Positions 10,466 through 21,829 are shown, counted from the first letter of the stretch. The stretch is DNA of 64,000 nt from Primula veris (GCA_963682055.1 OY821742.1:11005752-11069751), one strand, 5' to 3'. Notes: generated by a model not told the origin, from the letters alone. Translations and numbers: made by a program.

Positions 10466-11164
10466 TACACAAATCTCACATTTGTGTTGCTTATCAAAAA
10501 CGAAATTTGGTATTAGTTTTAGTGAAATTAATTTCTTTAAAGAATTATAATTCACGTGACCTAATCTACCATGCCACAAATGAAATGACTCAAATAAATA
10601 ATTAAACTCAGAATTTTTATTGTCCTCTTGGGCAACAGTCATTACAGTACTTGTGCTAGCCTCAGCTTTAGCACCTTTATTGGGAGCAGGTGTCCCTACG
10701 TTCAACTTAAACATGCCGTTGGTCATATAGCCACGGCCTACATAGACACCATTCTTGGTGATTACAAGTTTATCGGATTCTAAAACTAGCTTGAACCCGT
10801 TCTTCACCATCACTGATCCAGATACCAGATTCTTGCGGATATCCGGAACATGAAGCACATTTGTCAACCTCAGCTCTTTTCCCGAGGTCATCTTCATCAC
10901 CACCATTCCTTTTCCTTCCACCTTGGAAGTAGCAGAATTCCCCATGAAGCAGCTTTCTCCCTCTACCGCTTCGTAGGTCTTAAACATCCACCTTGTTGAG
11001 CAGATGTGGCTCGTGTCGCCGGTATCCAGCCACCACTCTTTGGGGTTGCTCCCTACGAGATTCACCTCAGAGACCACAACAGTAAAGTGGTCATCATCTC
11101 GTCCTCCCTCGGCCAGATGTGCCTGAGCTGGAGCTTTCCTCTTTCCCTTGCCCTTAAAGTTTCT

Positions 11165-11165
<1 letters not shown>
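10466..11165 (-). pseudogene. Copia family 1 protease and GAG-pre-integrase segment
   Basis: After the proline run the frame gives a basic KGKGKRK stretch, then the protease with WWLDTGDTSHIC; Copia proteases carry a D-S/T-G active site and here it reads D-T-G. Following are LTNVLHVPDIRKNLVSG and the zinc-binding pre-integrase motif HLWHGRLGHVNYNSLKKL with a downstream CEIC. The frame is that of integrase and RT, but differs from gag by one base because of the length of the G run at 11166-11205. Confidence 0.9.
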
Positions 11166-11208
<43 letters not shown>

Positions 11209-12272
11209 GGCTTAACAGCGCCTTTATTGTCATAACAGTCCGCGGCACGATGGCCGGTCCTGTTACACACAAAGCAGGTTCCCGCAAATTTCTTTGCGAC
11301 AACAGCACTGCCTCCGGTGTCAAAACGTTTCCGTTTGACGTTGGAGCTTTCGACAACATTGGCCTTTGCCATCGGGATGACAGCACCACCGACTCTCCTC
11401 ACGGAGCGACGGTTACTCACCTCGATGTTGAGCTTCTCAATGAGCCCCTCCAGCCTCATTTCCTTTCGCTTGTGCTTAAGGTAGTTTTGAAAGTCTTTCC
11501 AAGATGGTGGCAATTTCTCAATCATGAGTGCCACATGGAAAGGCTCGTTTATCACTAGCCCCTCAGCCTCAAGGCGATGGTAAATGAGTTGGAACTCCTC
11601 AACTTGCTCCATGACACCCCTGCTGTCAGTCATACGGTACTCGTGAAAGTCCGTGACAACAAATCTCTTTGTGCCAGTGTTATTCACTTTGTACTTATTT
11701 TCGAGAGTCTCCCACAGCTCCTTTGCAGTAGCTTTGGGCTCGAAAACACTGAACAGCGTGTCATCTAGAGCACACATGATATAGTTCTTGCATAGGTAGT
11801 CGGCATGTCTCCATGCCCCGACCGCAGAGAACGACTGCTCGTCCAGATCGTCCTCGCTTAGGACGGGAGCAGTCTCCTTTAGAAACCTGGTCAGATTCAG
11901 GGTCGTGAGATAAAACAACATCTTTTGCTGCCAACGTTTAAAGTTGTCTCCACTGAATTTTTCTGGTTTCTCCAGATGAGAAGTCGGCAAAGTAGGCACA
12001 GCCGAATACATCGGTGCCTTGCCTTTGGCCGCAGCCTTGGCTCTTGCCGCAGCCTTAGCTACGGCCTTGGCCGTGGCCGCTGCTTCGGCCGCAGCCTCAG
12101 CTTTGGCCGTAGCATCCGCCATGGCCGCAGTCGTGGCAGCCTCAGCCGCTGCAGCCACGTCATTGGCGGTAGCCCCCACAATCGCATCGCCCCCAATGTT
12201 ATGGACATCTCCACCAACCATTGGGTCATGCTCACTTCCGATAGGCAACTGAATAGGCGACGTGTTTGTCAT
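11154..12272 (-). pseudogene. Copia family 1 gag (372 codons to a stop just after the proline run)
   Basis: I place the start at the ATG 12272-12270 (MTNTSPIQLPIG); the frame is open further upstream without a better start. About residues 30-85 are an alanine/lysine-rich stretch (KAEAAAEAAATAKAVAKAAA) likely to be helical. Then comes the UBN2-type gag core (ELWETLENKYKVNNTGTKRF, LPPSWKDFQNYLKHKRKEM) and the CCHC zinc knuckle CFVCNRTGHRAADC, which packages RNA in this family. It runs into a polyproline stretch coded by the 40-G run and ends out of frame with pol. An intact relative would have gag and pol in one frame. Confidence 0.9.
11166..11205. repeat. 40-bp G homopolymer inside gag-pol
   Basis: Forty uninterrupted G on the plus strand, reading as 13 prolines on the coding strand, between the zinc knuckle and the protease. 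The run length puts gag and pol one base out of frame. Such a run is prone to slippage in vivo and to miscounting in sequencing, so the exact length is uncertain. Confidence 0.95.
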
Positions 12273-12619
12273 TTCAAACGACAACACAAAACGTATAAGA
12301 TACGTGTACAATAAATTCTATAAACAAACACCAAAACTGATATTTGGGTTTGTAAAAGAATTACCAAACAAAATAAAATTAAACTTTTATCCTTTTAAAT
12401 ATCAATACGGTTGATATTAAAAGGATTGAACGATTCTTATTGAATACCAATACGGTTGGTATCAACAAGATAAAATAAAAATAAAAATTGTTTGGAATTT
12501 TTCTTTGTAATCAATTTCTAATATAAATTAGAATTGAAAACAAAAAAGCACTATTCCTAAAAAATAAAATAATTGTATTAATTAATACACGAAAGAAACA
12601 ACAGAGTATCGGTTAAGAT
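12273..12619 (-). other. 5' leader of Copia family 1 between LTR and gag
   Basis: This is AT-rich untranslated sequence. It contains two near-identical ~25-bp stretches around ccaatacggttgatatt / ccaatacggttggtatc (12400-12470). No canonical initiator tRNA-Met primer site is visible next to the LTR; the bases just inside are atcttaaccgatactctg on the minus strand. Confidence 0.6.
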
Positions 12620-13988
12620 TATTGGTTTCCGTGTACGAAATAACAATTAACAATAATTAAAGGACTAAACAATAATTAAATAAAACCAGTGTAATCTTTA
12701 TTAATTTCCAAATGGAATACAATAAATTGATTACAACATGTAGGTACTGAAATGTAAATAAAACAAACGTTATCAGATTATTATCAATTAATAATCTGAT
12801 GTACTGTTTTGTAATTAAAAGAAACTGCCGGACTGGAAAGTAAAAACTTAACAGCCGGACTGTTCTATTATGAATTGAAAATACAGGACTGAATTGAAAC
12901 TATACTAATTACAGAATTAAATTACAGAAATGTAATTACAGCAATAAAACAGAACTTTAAACTAATTACAGAATAGTACAAAACAGAATAAAAGGCTACA
13001 GCTAAGGACAGAATATTAAAAAACTGAAATTTAAATACTGAATTGGAAAAACAGAATGGAAAAGACAGAATTTAAGTGCGGAAAATAAATGGACAGAATG
13101 TAAAAAACAATCGACGAGGCTACTGTTAACAGTATGCCCTTAACCGATATTCGCCCAACCACCTTAAGGTTTCTGGTTGCGTTGGCGCTTCGATCCCAAG
13201 GTACAACGTCTCTCGGAAGACTCGCCAGAAACTGGCGACGAGTCTAAGTCGAGCTGTTGGTGGGTGGTTCTCTCTGGTTCTAAATGCTATGAAAAAATAT
13301 GCTGTTTTAGAGAGAAGGTAGACTGATTTAGAATGTATGAAATGTGAAGGGATGACTGCCTCTTTATAGAGGATTCTAAAACCGCAGAATTAAATGTGGT
13401 CATTAACTTCTGGGAGTTACATCCCCAGAATCCGCCTCCAATTACTGCTGGAGTTTCAAACCTTTTGGAACTCTAGGGACTGCTCTTGCAAATATGCAAA
13501 AGTCCCTTTTCAGATTTAGTACAAGACCCAAGACCCGAGACATTCCCCATTCCCCAAATCCCGCGTCCCGCGTCCCGAGACCCGAGCGAGCGCGCGCGTG
13601 TGTGGTACACAACCCACTCATGGGTATGTGGACTTTATTAGTTTACCAACTACATAGGATGGACTTGTATATATAGAGTGAAAATCAACCTTGATTTTCC
13701 AATGTGGGATAACCCTCATGGTTTATTCCCACTCTCTACTTCATTTTCCAGATTTCGGTTTTTCCCTCTTTCGAGTACCAACCTTCGAGTCCAATTATCA
13801 TTCACACCCTTCCTCCGAATGGGTCATGCGATATACCGTTGCGAAGCTCGTCACACGAGCTACTCAAACGCATTGAGTATGGCCTCAGAAAAACTGAGGA
13901 GTCGCATTGAAAATTGACTCAAAGATGGTTACTGACCACTTGGAACAAACATGTTTAAAAACCATGTTTTTCCAACATTTTTCCAACA
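12620..13988 (-). repeat. 5' LTR of the complete Copia family 1 element
   Basis: It aligns with 6001-7442 nearly throughout. Its inner terminus reads TATTGG in place of TGTTGG, a single change in the conserved TG. Its G-rich array (about 13523-13588) is only about half as long as in the other LTR. The outer end CCAACA is followed by the ATATG target duplication (13989-13993). A TATA-like tctataaaga lies at 13361-13370 (minus strand) and would drive the element. Confidence 0.9.
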
Positions 13989-13993
13989 ATATG

Positions 13994-14488
13994 TATATTA
14001 AATAGATATCACATGGTGTTAAACATTTTAAGTGAAAGCACGTGGTTAAATATTTATAAACAATTATTATTTACAATGTTTTATATCATAAATATAACTA
14101 TCACATTATTATAGATTTTAGGAAAGAAACTCGGCACATGTTAGCCAAACCCATTTGTGTTTAGTAATTTCCATACAACAGTTAAGAAAAAGCTAAAAGA
14201 ATCCATAAGGTAATTAAGTTAACTGATAAAATCAATACCATGTAAACGAAAATTAAGGGGGTGTCAAAGTATACTCGAGATATTTGATCAAAAAAATTAT
14301 AATCCAAACATATAAACTGAAATGATCGGTGATTTATATGCATATAGTACGTGCCATAACATGGGAAATGAACAAATTTAGAAAATTTCAGGCCATTCTT
14401 CTCATGATCTTTTTCACTAATAAAAAATAAGGAGAGTACACATCGACTCGATCGAGAAATTTTTTTTAGATTGATGAGGAAAAAAAAA
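13994..14488. other. Downstream flank of the DMP gene
   Basis: AT-rich sequence between the Copia target duplication and the DMP stop codon. A 112-codon minus-strand open frame (14182-14520) overlaps the DMP 3' end in another frame and has no recognisable domain; I take it as chance. The DMP 3' UTR must lie here. Confidence 0.5.
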
Positions 14489-15136
14489 CTATTTACGAGA
14501 CAGAGGGAACCCGATCCCATGTCTTGTGCTGGGAAATACGATGAATAAAAGGCTACATACTACACCAACACCGATAGGCAACTTCTCAAGGAGCTCTTGT
14601 GCTTGTTCTGATGGGCTAGGGTAAAAACACTTAACCACATTATGATCAAACACGACAACGACAACAAAAACAACAATAGAAAGAACCCCATGGAAAATAT
14701 CAATGAATTTAATCCTATATTTTGCCGCCTCCTCTGGGGGCACCGTGACCATCCGATCGATCACCCATAGCCCATTTCTTGTTGCCACCACATGGTGTAC
14801 TTTTCCGTTTTTGTCCCTGATACTGTCGGTGAAACAAACGAGGAAACAAGATAATGCTGAGAGGGTGACAAATGCTAGGGTTAGGCACTTGTTTTCGTAT
14901 GTATTGCAACTTCCTCGGTGGGTAAGGACCGGGGAAAGAGTTTGGAACGAGAGAACGGTGCCTGTTGGAAGGAGGTTTGCGAGGTGGGCTGATATTTTAA
15001 ATGACTTTCGGATAGCTTTCTGGGTCGGCGTTTTCTTTGTTTTATCGGGCGATTTATCATTTTCATCTAAAAGTGGTTGCCTTTGTTCTTCTAAGGCAGC
15101 TTGTAGGGCCTCTGAGGCTTGTTCCTTGGTGCCCAT
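14489..15136 (-). CDS. DUF679 domain membrane protein (DMP family)
   Basis: Single-exon gene of 215 residues, the usual length and lack of introns for this plant-specific family. A polar N-terminus of ~50 residues (with QPLLDENDKSPDKTKK) precedes the DUF679 domain. The family hallmark SAHLANLLPTGTVLSFQ is at ~49-65, then TM2 (CLTLAFVTLSALSCFLVCF, ~84-102), FTDSIRDKNGKVHH, NGLWVID, TM3 (VLSIVVFVVVVVFDHNVV, ~150-168), CFYPSPS, and TM4 ending FPSTRHGIGFPL. Four membrane segments are expected, with both ends cytosolic. Family members are endomembrane or plasma-membrane proteins linked to senescence and membrane remodelling, and one subgroup acts in sperm-egg fusion. This protein looks more like the general DMP2-7 type than the gamete type, but that is a judgement by eye. 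No frameshift is present; the start is the first ATG of the open frame. Confidence 0.93.
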   Translation of the reverse strand: MGTKEQASEALQAALEEQRQPLLDENDKSPDKTKKTPTQKAIRKSFKISAHLANLLPTGTVLSFQTLSPVLTHRGSCNTYENKCLTLAFVTLSALSCFLVCFTDSIRDKNGKVHHVVATRNGLWVIDRMVTVPPEEAAKYRIKFIDIFHGVLSIVVFVVVVVFDHNVVKCFYPSPSEQAQELLEKLPIGVGVVCSLLFIVFPSTRHGIGFPLSRK

Positions 15137-15316
15137 GTTTTTTTTTACAATTGAAATTTTGAAAAAGAAGGGAAACTTAGTAAGAAAAAAATATAAATTT
15201 TAATTGAATTTCCAAATTTTTGATTGATGAATTAGTTTGCATTTAAGGAATCCTTAAAGATAAATACAGGTTGGCTAAAGGTGGTGACTTATACAGGTTG
15301 GTTATGCAATGAGGTC

Positions 15317-15328
15317 GATATATATAGA
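15317..15328 (-). promoter_or_regulatory. Probable TATA box of the DMP gene
   Basis: tctatatatatc read on the minus strand, about 180 bp upstream of the DMP start codon, the only strong TATA-like site in the first 300 bp upstream. The position fits a transcript with a 5' UTR of ~150 bp. No other element is supported. Confidence 0.4.
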
Positions 15329-16930
15329 CAACAACTGATGAATAAAATGAAGGATTAAAACAGGCTTGAAGAAATTAAAATAGAGAAATATGAATGTGGA
15401 CAATACAGACTAGCTTTTCATGATGTAATAGTTGAATAAATGTAGCAAAAAGATAACAATCTTTTCTCCATCACAAATTTAAGGAGATAGAAAGTAGTCT
15501 GTGAAGAAAATAGAGATCAAATTATGACTAAAAGAAAAGCAAATGGTGGTCAACATGACAGAATTTGGTTGCAATGAAGTTGCATTTATAGACAGTAAAT
15601 GCTGTCTTTAACGGACTACGCATATATCATATTTGTTTGAACGTAAGTACGGTTTGCTATATATCCAAGTAACTGAGAGTTTCATCTAGAGATTTAAGAA
15701 AAAAAAATTTACAATAAAAAAATTGTAATCCCTTCGTTAGTCGACTTACTATATTTGGTTTCTCACCGATATTAAGAATGTTGGTTAGAATATTTAATAT
15801 GATTACATTTTTTATTTATATACCTTTTGAATAATATGTATGACTATTGTCAATATAAGCTGTTATCAAAACTCATTAGGAGTATATATATGAAAACTTA
15901 AGCAATGCAATTAAGACCATTTTTTTTAAGACGCTAGCTAAACAGCCTTAAAAGGTTAATAACTATATATGCGGTTATACTAACCGGCCTAATTGGCAGT
16001 AAATTAACGCCTCAATTGATCTTTTTTATTTCGCGCGTATTCGTTCGTTATTTTTCAGAAACTAGCGTCTAATGATAAATCAAACTTCCCTCGTCTTCTA
16101 AAGATTTTAAAGGTACATGATCGCTCCTATTTTTATTGCGGTCCCTCCTCTCTCTCTTGTGAATAATTGAATTTGATATGTTAATTCGTTGAATTTATGT
16201 ACCTGGATGAAAGATTTTTCCCTTTTACCCATGTGAATTGGTTCAATTAATTAGTATTTTGATAGTGGATGAATCTGCATGTTGTATCCCTTAGTGAGAG
16301 TGAAACCATTTAGTTTGTATGAATAGACTCGATGTTTATCAAAAAAAAAAAAACAGACTTGATGAATTTGATACATCATTATCAGTTTTTAATTGGTATA
16401 TATTTATGTATTGGTTCTTCAACCCCTTTTAACTCTCACTTTAGGTTAATTACGGGTGAGTTAAAATTCTAGGGTTTAAAAAATAATTGGGCCTTTAATC
16501 ATTACTCTATACATATATGTATTCTAATAACATAGTTGTAAGGAAGATAGTAATTGAACATCGATATTATATTTTTTCTCTTTTTTAGAAGAACATTTGA
16601 TCATGTTTCCATTGAATTTTTTTACTCCAGACTTTTTATATCATCATAAGTTGTGACTGTGTTTTTATTCTTAACAACTTAAATCTTTTTGGTGGCCGTA
16701 GAATATCTTTGCAAAAAAGATAAAACGGTTAGTAAATCGGATATTGAAGAGTGAAGTGATGACAAAGAAGATGATGATAGAGATGAGATGAAGAGCTATT
16801 AGTTTTAGATCATACATTAAACAATTTTTTACCATACTAAATTTTCAGTTAACTTGATTTCAATTAATCATTGTTTTTACTTCTAATATATTACAGTTAT
16901 AACTTTGCTTGATTTAAAAATACATTTATC
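15329..16930. other. DMP upstream region and AT-rich DNA without a supported gene
   Basis: Short direct similarities (gttgcaatgaagttgcatttatag near 15570) and microsatellite-like stretches are seen. Around 15930-16010 are GC-richer words (cggttatactaaccggcc) resembling the aggcgg/ccgcct motifs at 28050-28320, but I cannot define an element. At ~16700-16800 a frame reading CKKDKTVSKSDIEE, one stop, then SDDKEDDDRDEMKSY could be a piece of coding sequence; I do not recognise it. Confidence 0.35.
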
Positions 16931-16980
16931 ATTATGAATTATCGAAAATATGGTGTAATTTTTGTGTGTTTGTGGAGCAG

Positions 16981-17121
16981 GTTAAAAATGGTAGGACCAC
17001 GTATTCTCTGGCATAGTGGATCAATGACCAATAGTTTGAATCCATCGTCACCAATTAGCCAGTTCAATAGTGAAGCTCCCGCAATCCTAAGTCAACTTCC
17101 ATACAAGATCATTGACACACA
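16981..17121 (+). other. Possible exon of an unidentified, possibly disrupted gene
   Basis: An open frame (SGSMTNSLNPSSPISQFNSE, then APAILSQLPYKIIDTQ) is bordered by plausible splice signals. These are a T/G-rich stretch ending in AG just before 16981, and cacacag followed by gttgttttt at 17122. The base composition is clearly richer in GC than its surroundings. I do not recognise the protein. The CACTA element begins 157 bp further on, so the next exon would lie beyond it. No homologue can be assigned without a search. Confidence 0.3.
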
Positions 17122-17299
17122 GGTTGTTTTTGTTTAAGAACAACTTTTTAGGTTGTCAAGTTCTACTTTTGTTACTATATCCATCGAGTACCTTTTCTTG
17201 GTGATGTTATTTCTAATAGCTATATTGAAAAGAGTGATAAATGTCGACTCTTTGTGTTCTTTGTGTTGTGGTATTATCACTACAATAAAATACGTTTTT

Positions 17300-17700
17300 G
17301 GTAATGAAAAATTTCGTTGCTTAAAGTTTATTTTTCGTTGTTAAAATAGATCGGCAACAAATTATTGTCATTGTCATGCCATTGCGGATGCCCCATTACT
17401 GAAATTTTATGGCAACAACTTGAAGCATCGTTGCTTTAAATAATTATTTTGCGACAAAAACATGTGTTGCCATTTCGAAATAATATTGTTGTCAAATGGA
17501 AATAAGTTGTTGTCAATCCTTCAATTTTTTCGTCGTTAAATGTTACAATTCTGTTACTGATTTTTTAATTAAGTTGTTGCATTTGAGAAATAAAGTGCTG
17601 CCAAATATGGAAAAAAATCATTGCAAAATACAGCATTGGTTGTTGCTGATTTGAATCTCTACCGTTGCAAATTCATAATCAATTTTTATTGCAAAATGCA
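17300..17700. repeat. Left subterminal repeat zone of the CACTA element
   Basis: The words gttgc, gttgtc, cgttg and their complements occur a dozen or more times in ~400 bp (for example atcgttgctttaaa, tgttgccatttcg). In En/Spm the subterminal repeats bind the element's TNPA-type protein; here the shared word in both ends would be its likely target. The matching right zone is 21830-22190. Confidence 0.7.
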
Positions 17701-18239
17701 AAAAATAATTGTAAAATTTTAATTCAATTTCACTCATATATAATACAAATATTATAAATTAAATTAAGTTTCAATTGCTAGAATCATTCAACACACAATA
17801 ACTAAAATATTCATCATAAGCATTTAATAAAAGAAAATGTAACATATTACAAGAGTAATCACTACGAACATTCTTTGATCATAGAACATATATGTACATA
17901 AAAAGAAAGAAAAACACTAGTTATAACTGCGGGTGATTACAATAGAGATGAATCACATGCAACTTGATGACGAATTTGAAAATGCTTAATCAAGAGCATC
18001 ATCATGTATTGATATCCTGAAAAGAAAGAGTAGAAAATGACAAATTTTGTCAAATACGATTTTTTAAATCCATTTGAACAATATGATCACAAGTTTTTCA
18101 TAGAAAAAAAAATACCTTCAATCGGAGTCAATTTACCGGATCAAATTCAGACCAACTGAAGAACCGCCTGATAAGATGAGATCTACAAATCTTGTATGTC
18201 GAATTTGAAGAGCTTCGATTTTTTTGTTTGAGATTTGAT

Positions 18240-18470
18240 TTATACTCGAAGTAACTTATTCATGGCATCTTGCGAAACAAATTTTTCTTCATTTTCTTTG
18301 TTTAAACTTTGAAGGGTCTCCAACTCAGCTTGCATCTCACCGCTATGAATCGAATTCGGCTTGCAATTAAATTTTTTCTTCAGCTTCATGTTAGGTCCAA
18401 GTCCTTTAAGATATTTTTTTTTCCCCAAATACTTTTTGAGACAATTCTGCGGGTGAAAGTTCTTCTCCAT
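18240..18470 (-). pseudogene. TNPA-like (Ptta/En/Spm, Transposase_24) C-terminal fragment
   Basis: The 76-codon frame contains KYLGKKKYLKGLGPNMKLKK, which fits the LGK-x-x-Y-(I/L)-KGLG-x-x-(P/M)K pattern of plant Ptta/En/Spm transposases. A helical polar tail follows (EMQAELETLQSLNKENEEKF), as in the coiled-coil end of those proteins. TNPA-type proteins bind subterminal repeats and help pair the transposon ends. Upstream parts are not recognisable, so this is a fragment or a last exon. Confidence 0.55.
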
Positions 18471-19755
18471 TTATAAAAGATTCATCCTCAAGTTGTTTTA
18501 GTGCTGCATGTAATAAAAAATACCAAGAATAATAAAAGAAAAGCATAGTTCATGTAGCCGTGTACTGAGTTGTTTTAGCGCATCTTATACTCGCGTTATC
18601 ATCGTAGTCCATCCAGGTCAATACATATATCAAAATAATAAGTTTACTTCTCTTTTTGTTATTTGTTTTTGCCAAGGACACGATTGGGAATGAATTTTCC
18701 CCCCTTTAAGTTAATGAGTGTAATTGTTATAAATATAGGTATTTGAAATGACTTTTAAGTACCCTAAAAATTATGGTTGGATCATTTTTTTTTCCTATGA
18801 TGATCGTTTTCATTATACTAGTTTATTTGGTACATTTTATCAAACACCTAGGGTGCATAACAAACTAATTCTCAATTCAACCAACTCAATAAGAAACGCA
18901 TAACCTGGAATAGATTCAATTAATATTACAGAGCCAAGTTTGATAAAAGCAAATAACAATCAATCGACGTAAAAAGAAGCTTGAATATAGAGAAAATCTG
19001 AGTTACGGATTGAAATTTACCTTTTTGTTTTGAAATTTTTTGGTGAAGGAGGAGTTCTAGTCTATGTACCGTAGAGATAGATAGAGGGAGGAAAGGGTAG
19101 TGGACAAAGAGGGAGATAAACGTGGAGTTGAAAAATAACTTCCAAATTTATTTCGCGCTTCATTTTTGTGCTAATTTTAGCCCCCATAATTGGCTTAATT
19201 TTTATGTGCAATTAATTAGTATTTAAAAGAAATTGAAAAGCTAGGAAAATATATATGTTAATATGTTATGGTGTGAATTGTGATCAAAATTAAATACTAT
19301 TAATCATAATTTTCTAATTAAATAAAATTACTTTGAAAAAATAAATTGAAAAGCAAGGGAAATATGCAATGATATGATCAAAATTAACTACCCACCAAAA
19401 TATTTTAATTAAAATTTACTTTAAAAAAAATTACTTTTCTAACATTATTTTTTCATCCCTTATTTTCTCGACTGATTATAGTATATAAAAAGAATAAATG
19501 TAAATAGACGCGTTATGGAGTTCATTAATTAGTATTTTTATAGACTAATTATTATCTAAACACAAATAGTGATATTAATTACTAATGCAAAGAAGTAAAT
19601 TCTTTTCGTATTCCATAATAGCATCCACAGTAGTTGTAGTTGTGTTAAATTTTTGTTGTTTAATAGTGACATACATGTATATATTAAATGTCACATATAT
19701 ATGTTAACTATAACAACTATATAAGTCTCACATTAGTGTACTTTTCTTAACAATG

Positions 19756-19989
19756 TTATATGTTAATTTGTAATAAATAATTTATCCCATGATGAATCAA
19801 ATGAAATTTTATAAGTTTTGTAGGTTTTCGTTCCACATTTGAGCATTCCGTACATGGACAACGCATATCAATACCTGGTGTAGCATTCTTTTCCGCAAAT
19901 TCTATAAAAGATTGGACTCCTTCTTGATACTCGTCACTCAATCTGTTTTCTATCTTCATCCACCTTTTATCCATATTGATTACTGTCAT
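19756..19989 (-). pseudogene. TNPD-like transposase-associated domain fragment
   Basis: Reads MDKRWMKIENRLSDEYQEGV, FIEFAEKNATPG, then MRCPCTECSN and FHLIHHGI: the zinc-binding transposase-associated domain (PF13963 type) that starts CACTA TNPD proteins. The conserved CPCxxC and the H-x-x-x-HGI are all present. The likely start is the second methionine (about 19974). After HGI the frame runs out; the large TNPD catalytic part is not found downstream. Confidence 0.75.
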
Positions 19990-20564
19990 TTGAAAACAAT
20001 TGATGTAAATACAAAATCTTATAAACCAATAATAAATATTTATGGTACGTGTTTAAAACATTATTTCCAAAAATTTCATAGTTTAAAGTGTTCAATTAAT
20101 CCATATCATCATTTTGTTTTTATTAAGCGCCATAATAAAAATACAATCATCATAAACTTAAAATGAATATAAGGAAAATAAATAGATTGCACAGATTATT
20201 TTAAAAGAAAATCATTAGGAAAATTTTCTGTCAATGAAGTTTAATATAAATTGTCAATTGGTTGGGGATTTTTACCGAACACCTGGTATACGATGACAAA
20301 TTTACAAATTGTATTGAAATTAAGTACTTCAACCCCAAATTATTAAATCATAGTCCTAAACTAACTATAAAAAATAATCTTAAAACCTACTTTACACAAA
20401 CCAAACAAGTAATAGACATATAACATGAAGAACCTTCAATGTCAATAAATAGAAAAACATTTAACCTTAATTGATTTTTTTTTTCTTAATCCTTTTGGAA
20501 ATTAATATGATTAAATTACATACCGAGTTTATCGGACTCTTAATTTTCTATTATTTTTTTTTTT

Positions 20565-20579
20565 GGGGGGGGGGGGGGG
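20565..20579. repeat. 15-G run next to a poly-T run inside the CACTA element
   Basis: A T-rich run is followed by 15 consecutive G. It has no clear role and lies between the two coding remnants. Confidence 0.9.
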
Positions 20580-21829
20580 TATTTTTTATATATGTTCCTA
20601 CTTTTTTGGATTTTGTATAATCTTTTCATTTATCTTTACTGTTATAATCATTAATCTTTACTATTATATGCTTAATGAACCTACAGAGTTAATAGTAGAA
20701 AAATATATAATTTTGAATGCGAGCTTTTTTTTTTTTAAAGAGGTTAAAATGTTCTATTTACATATTACTTTGAAAAACACATTACATAAAAAAAAATGTA
20801 AATTATGAGGCTGATCATATATGGTCTTCCATCCGACCTGTATGCTAAACTCACCTGCCACAAACTACTTCAACGCGCTCACGAGCCACTTCATTGTCTT
20901 TGTAAAAAGAAAACTCATGATTCATCGATATAATCTAAATACGTGTTAAATGATATGAATGTTATTTTTTTTCGTTTATTTTTCAAAATTTAATATTCAC
21001 CTTCTTATTACTACCGCAAAAATGATATTCTTAGCTTTCATATTCAACTCATTTAAGACTTAAAAGCATGTGTGTTAAAAATTCATTTTTAATTTGAACT
21101 TATTCCCTATTAGACTTCAAAATTAGTATGAATGATAAAATAATTATAAGATATATGTAAGGTAATAATGCTTTGTTTTGTTTCCGATAAAATACGTATT
21201 CGAGTCATAAAGTGTTCGGTTCATGTTTCTTTAATTTCTTTATTAACCGAACATGATACAAAAGACGATTAATTATGACCAAAATATTGTTAATCTTGTA
21301 TAGATTTTGATTCATCCAATCAATCATCAATACATACACATAAAAATAAATAAAATAATATATTTACAAATAAATAAAAAATCAAATGATATTAGTGAAA
21401 TATAATTAAACAAAATAATAAAATGGATTTTGTACTATAATAACAAGCTGAACGAGTTGTTTACATTTTTTTAGATACAAATAATTCTTTTATTTTGATA
21501 TGATACTAACCCCCAAACTCTAACTCCTAAACAATAAACATACTTTGCATCAAAATAATAAAAATATATATTGACCGTTTCAATATCCCAGTTTCCGGAC
21601 ACGGGTTCATAAAAAAATAAAATCAAAATTGCATACTTTTCTCAACACTCTAACATTAAATTTCTCACCATTAATAAGTAATAAAAAAAGAATATATATG
21701 AAATCCATAAAAGTATAATTATATTAAGACTCGTTAATACAAAAAGGTTTTTATATTAAAAACATTTAGAAATTTCCAAGTTTTGTAGTTAAAATAATGT
21801 AATTATTATTAAAAGAAAAAAAATTGCCA

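Larger units (their letters stand above)
6001..13988 (-). mobile_element. Complete Copia family 1 retrotransposon (7988 bp)
   Basis: LTRs at 6001-7442 (3' LTR) and 12620-13988 (5' LTR) bound an internal region with gag, protease, integrase, reverse transcriptase and RNase H in Copia order on the minus strand. Flanking bases ATATG at 5996-6000 and 13989-13993 form a perfect 5-bp target duplication. Outside the G-rich array the two LTRs differ at only a small fraction of sites by eye, so the insertion is fairly recent. The polyprotein is nevertheless broken: in-frame stops at 8750-8752, 9161-9163 and 10463-10465, and a frame change across the 40-G run at 11166-11205. I saw no canonical TGGTATCAGA primer binding site just inside the 5' LTR. 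Confidence 0.95.

Noticed and set aside
11006..12314. Plus-strand frames with polyglycine or alanine/serine-rich translations opposite gag
   Set aside because: They are antisense shadows of the gag coding strand and its G run; no domain, no promoter.
14703..15203. 166-codon plus-strand frame opposite the DMP gene
   Set aside because: It overlaps the conserved DUF679 gene on the other strand and has no recognisable motif.
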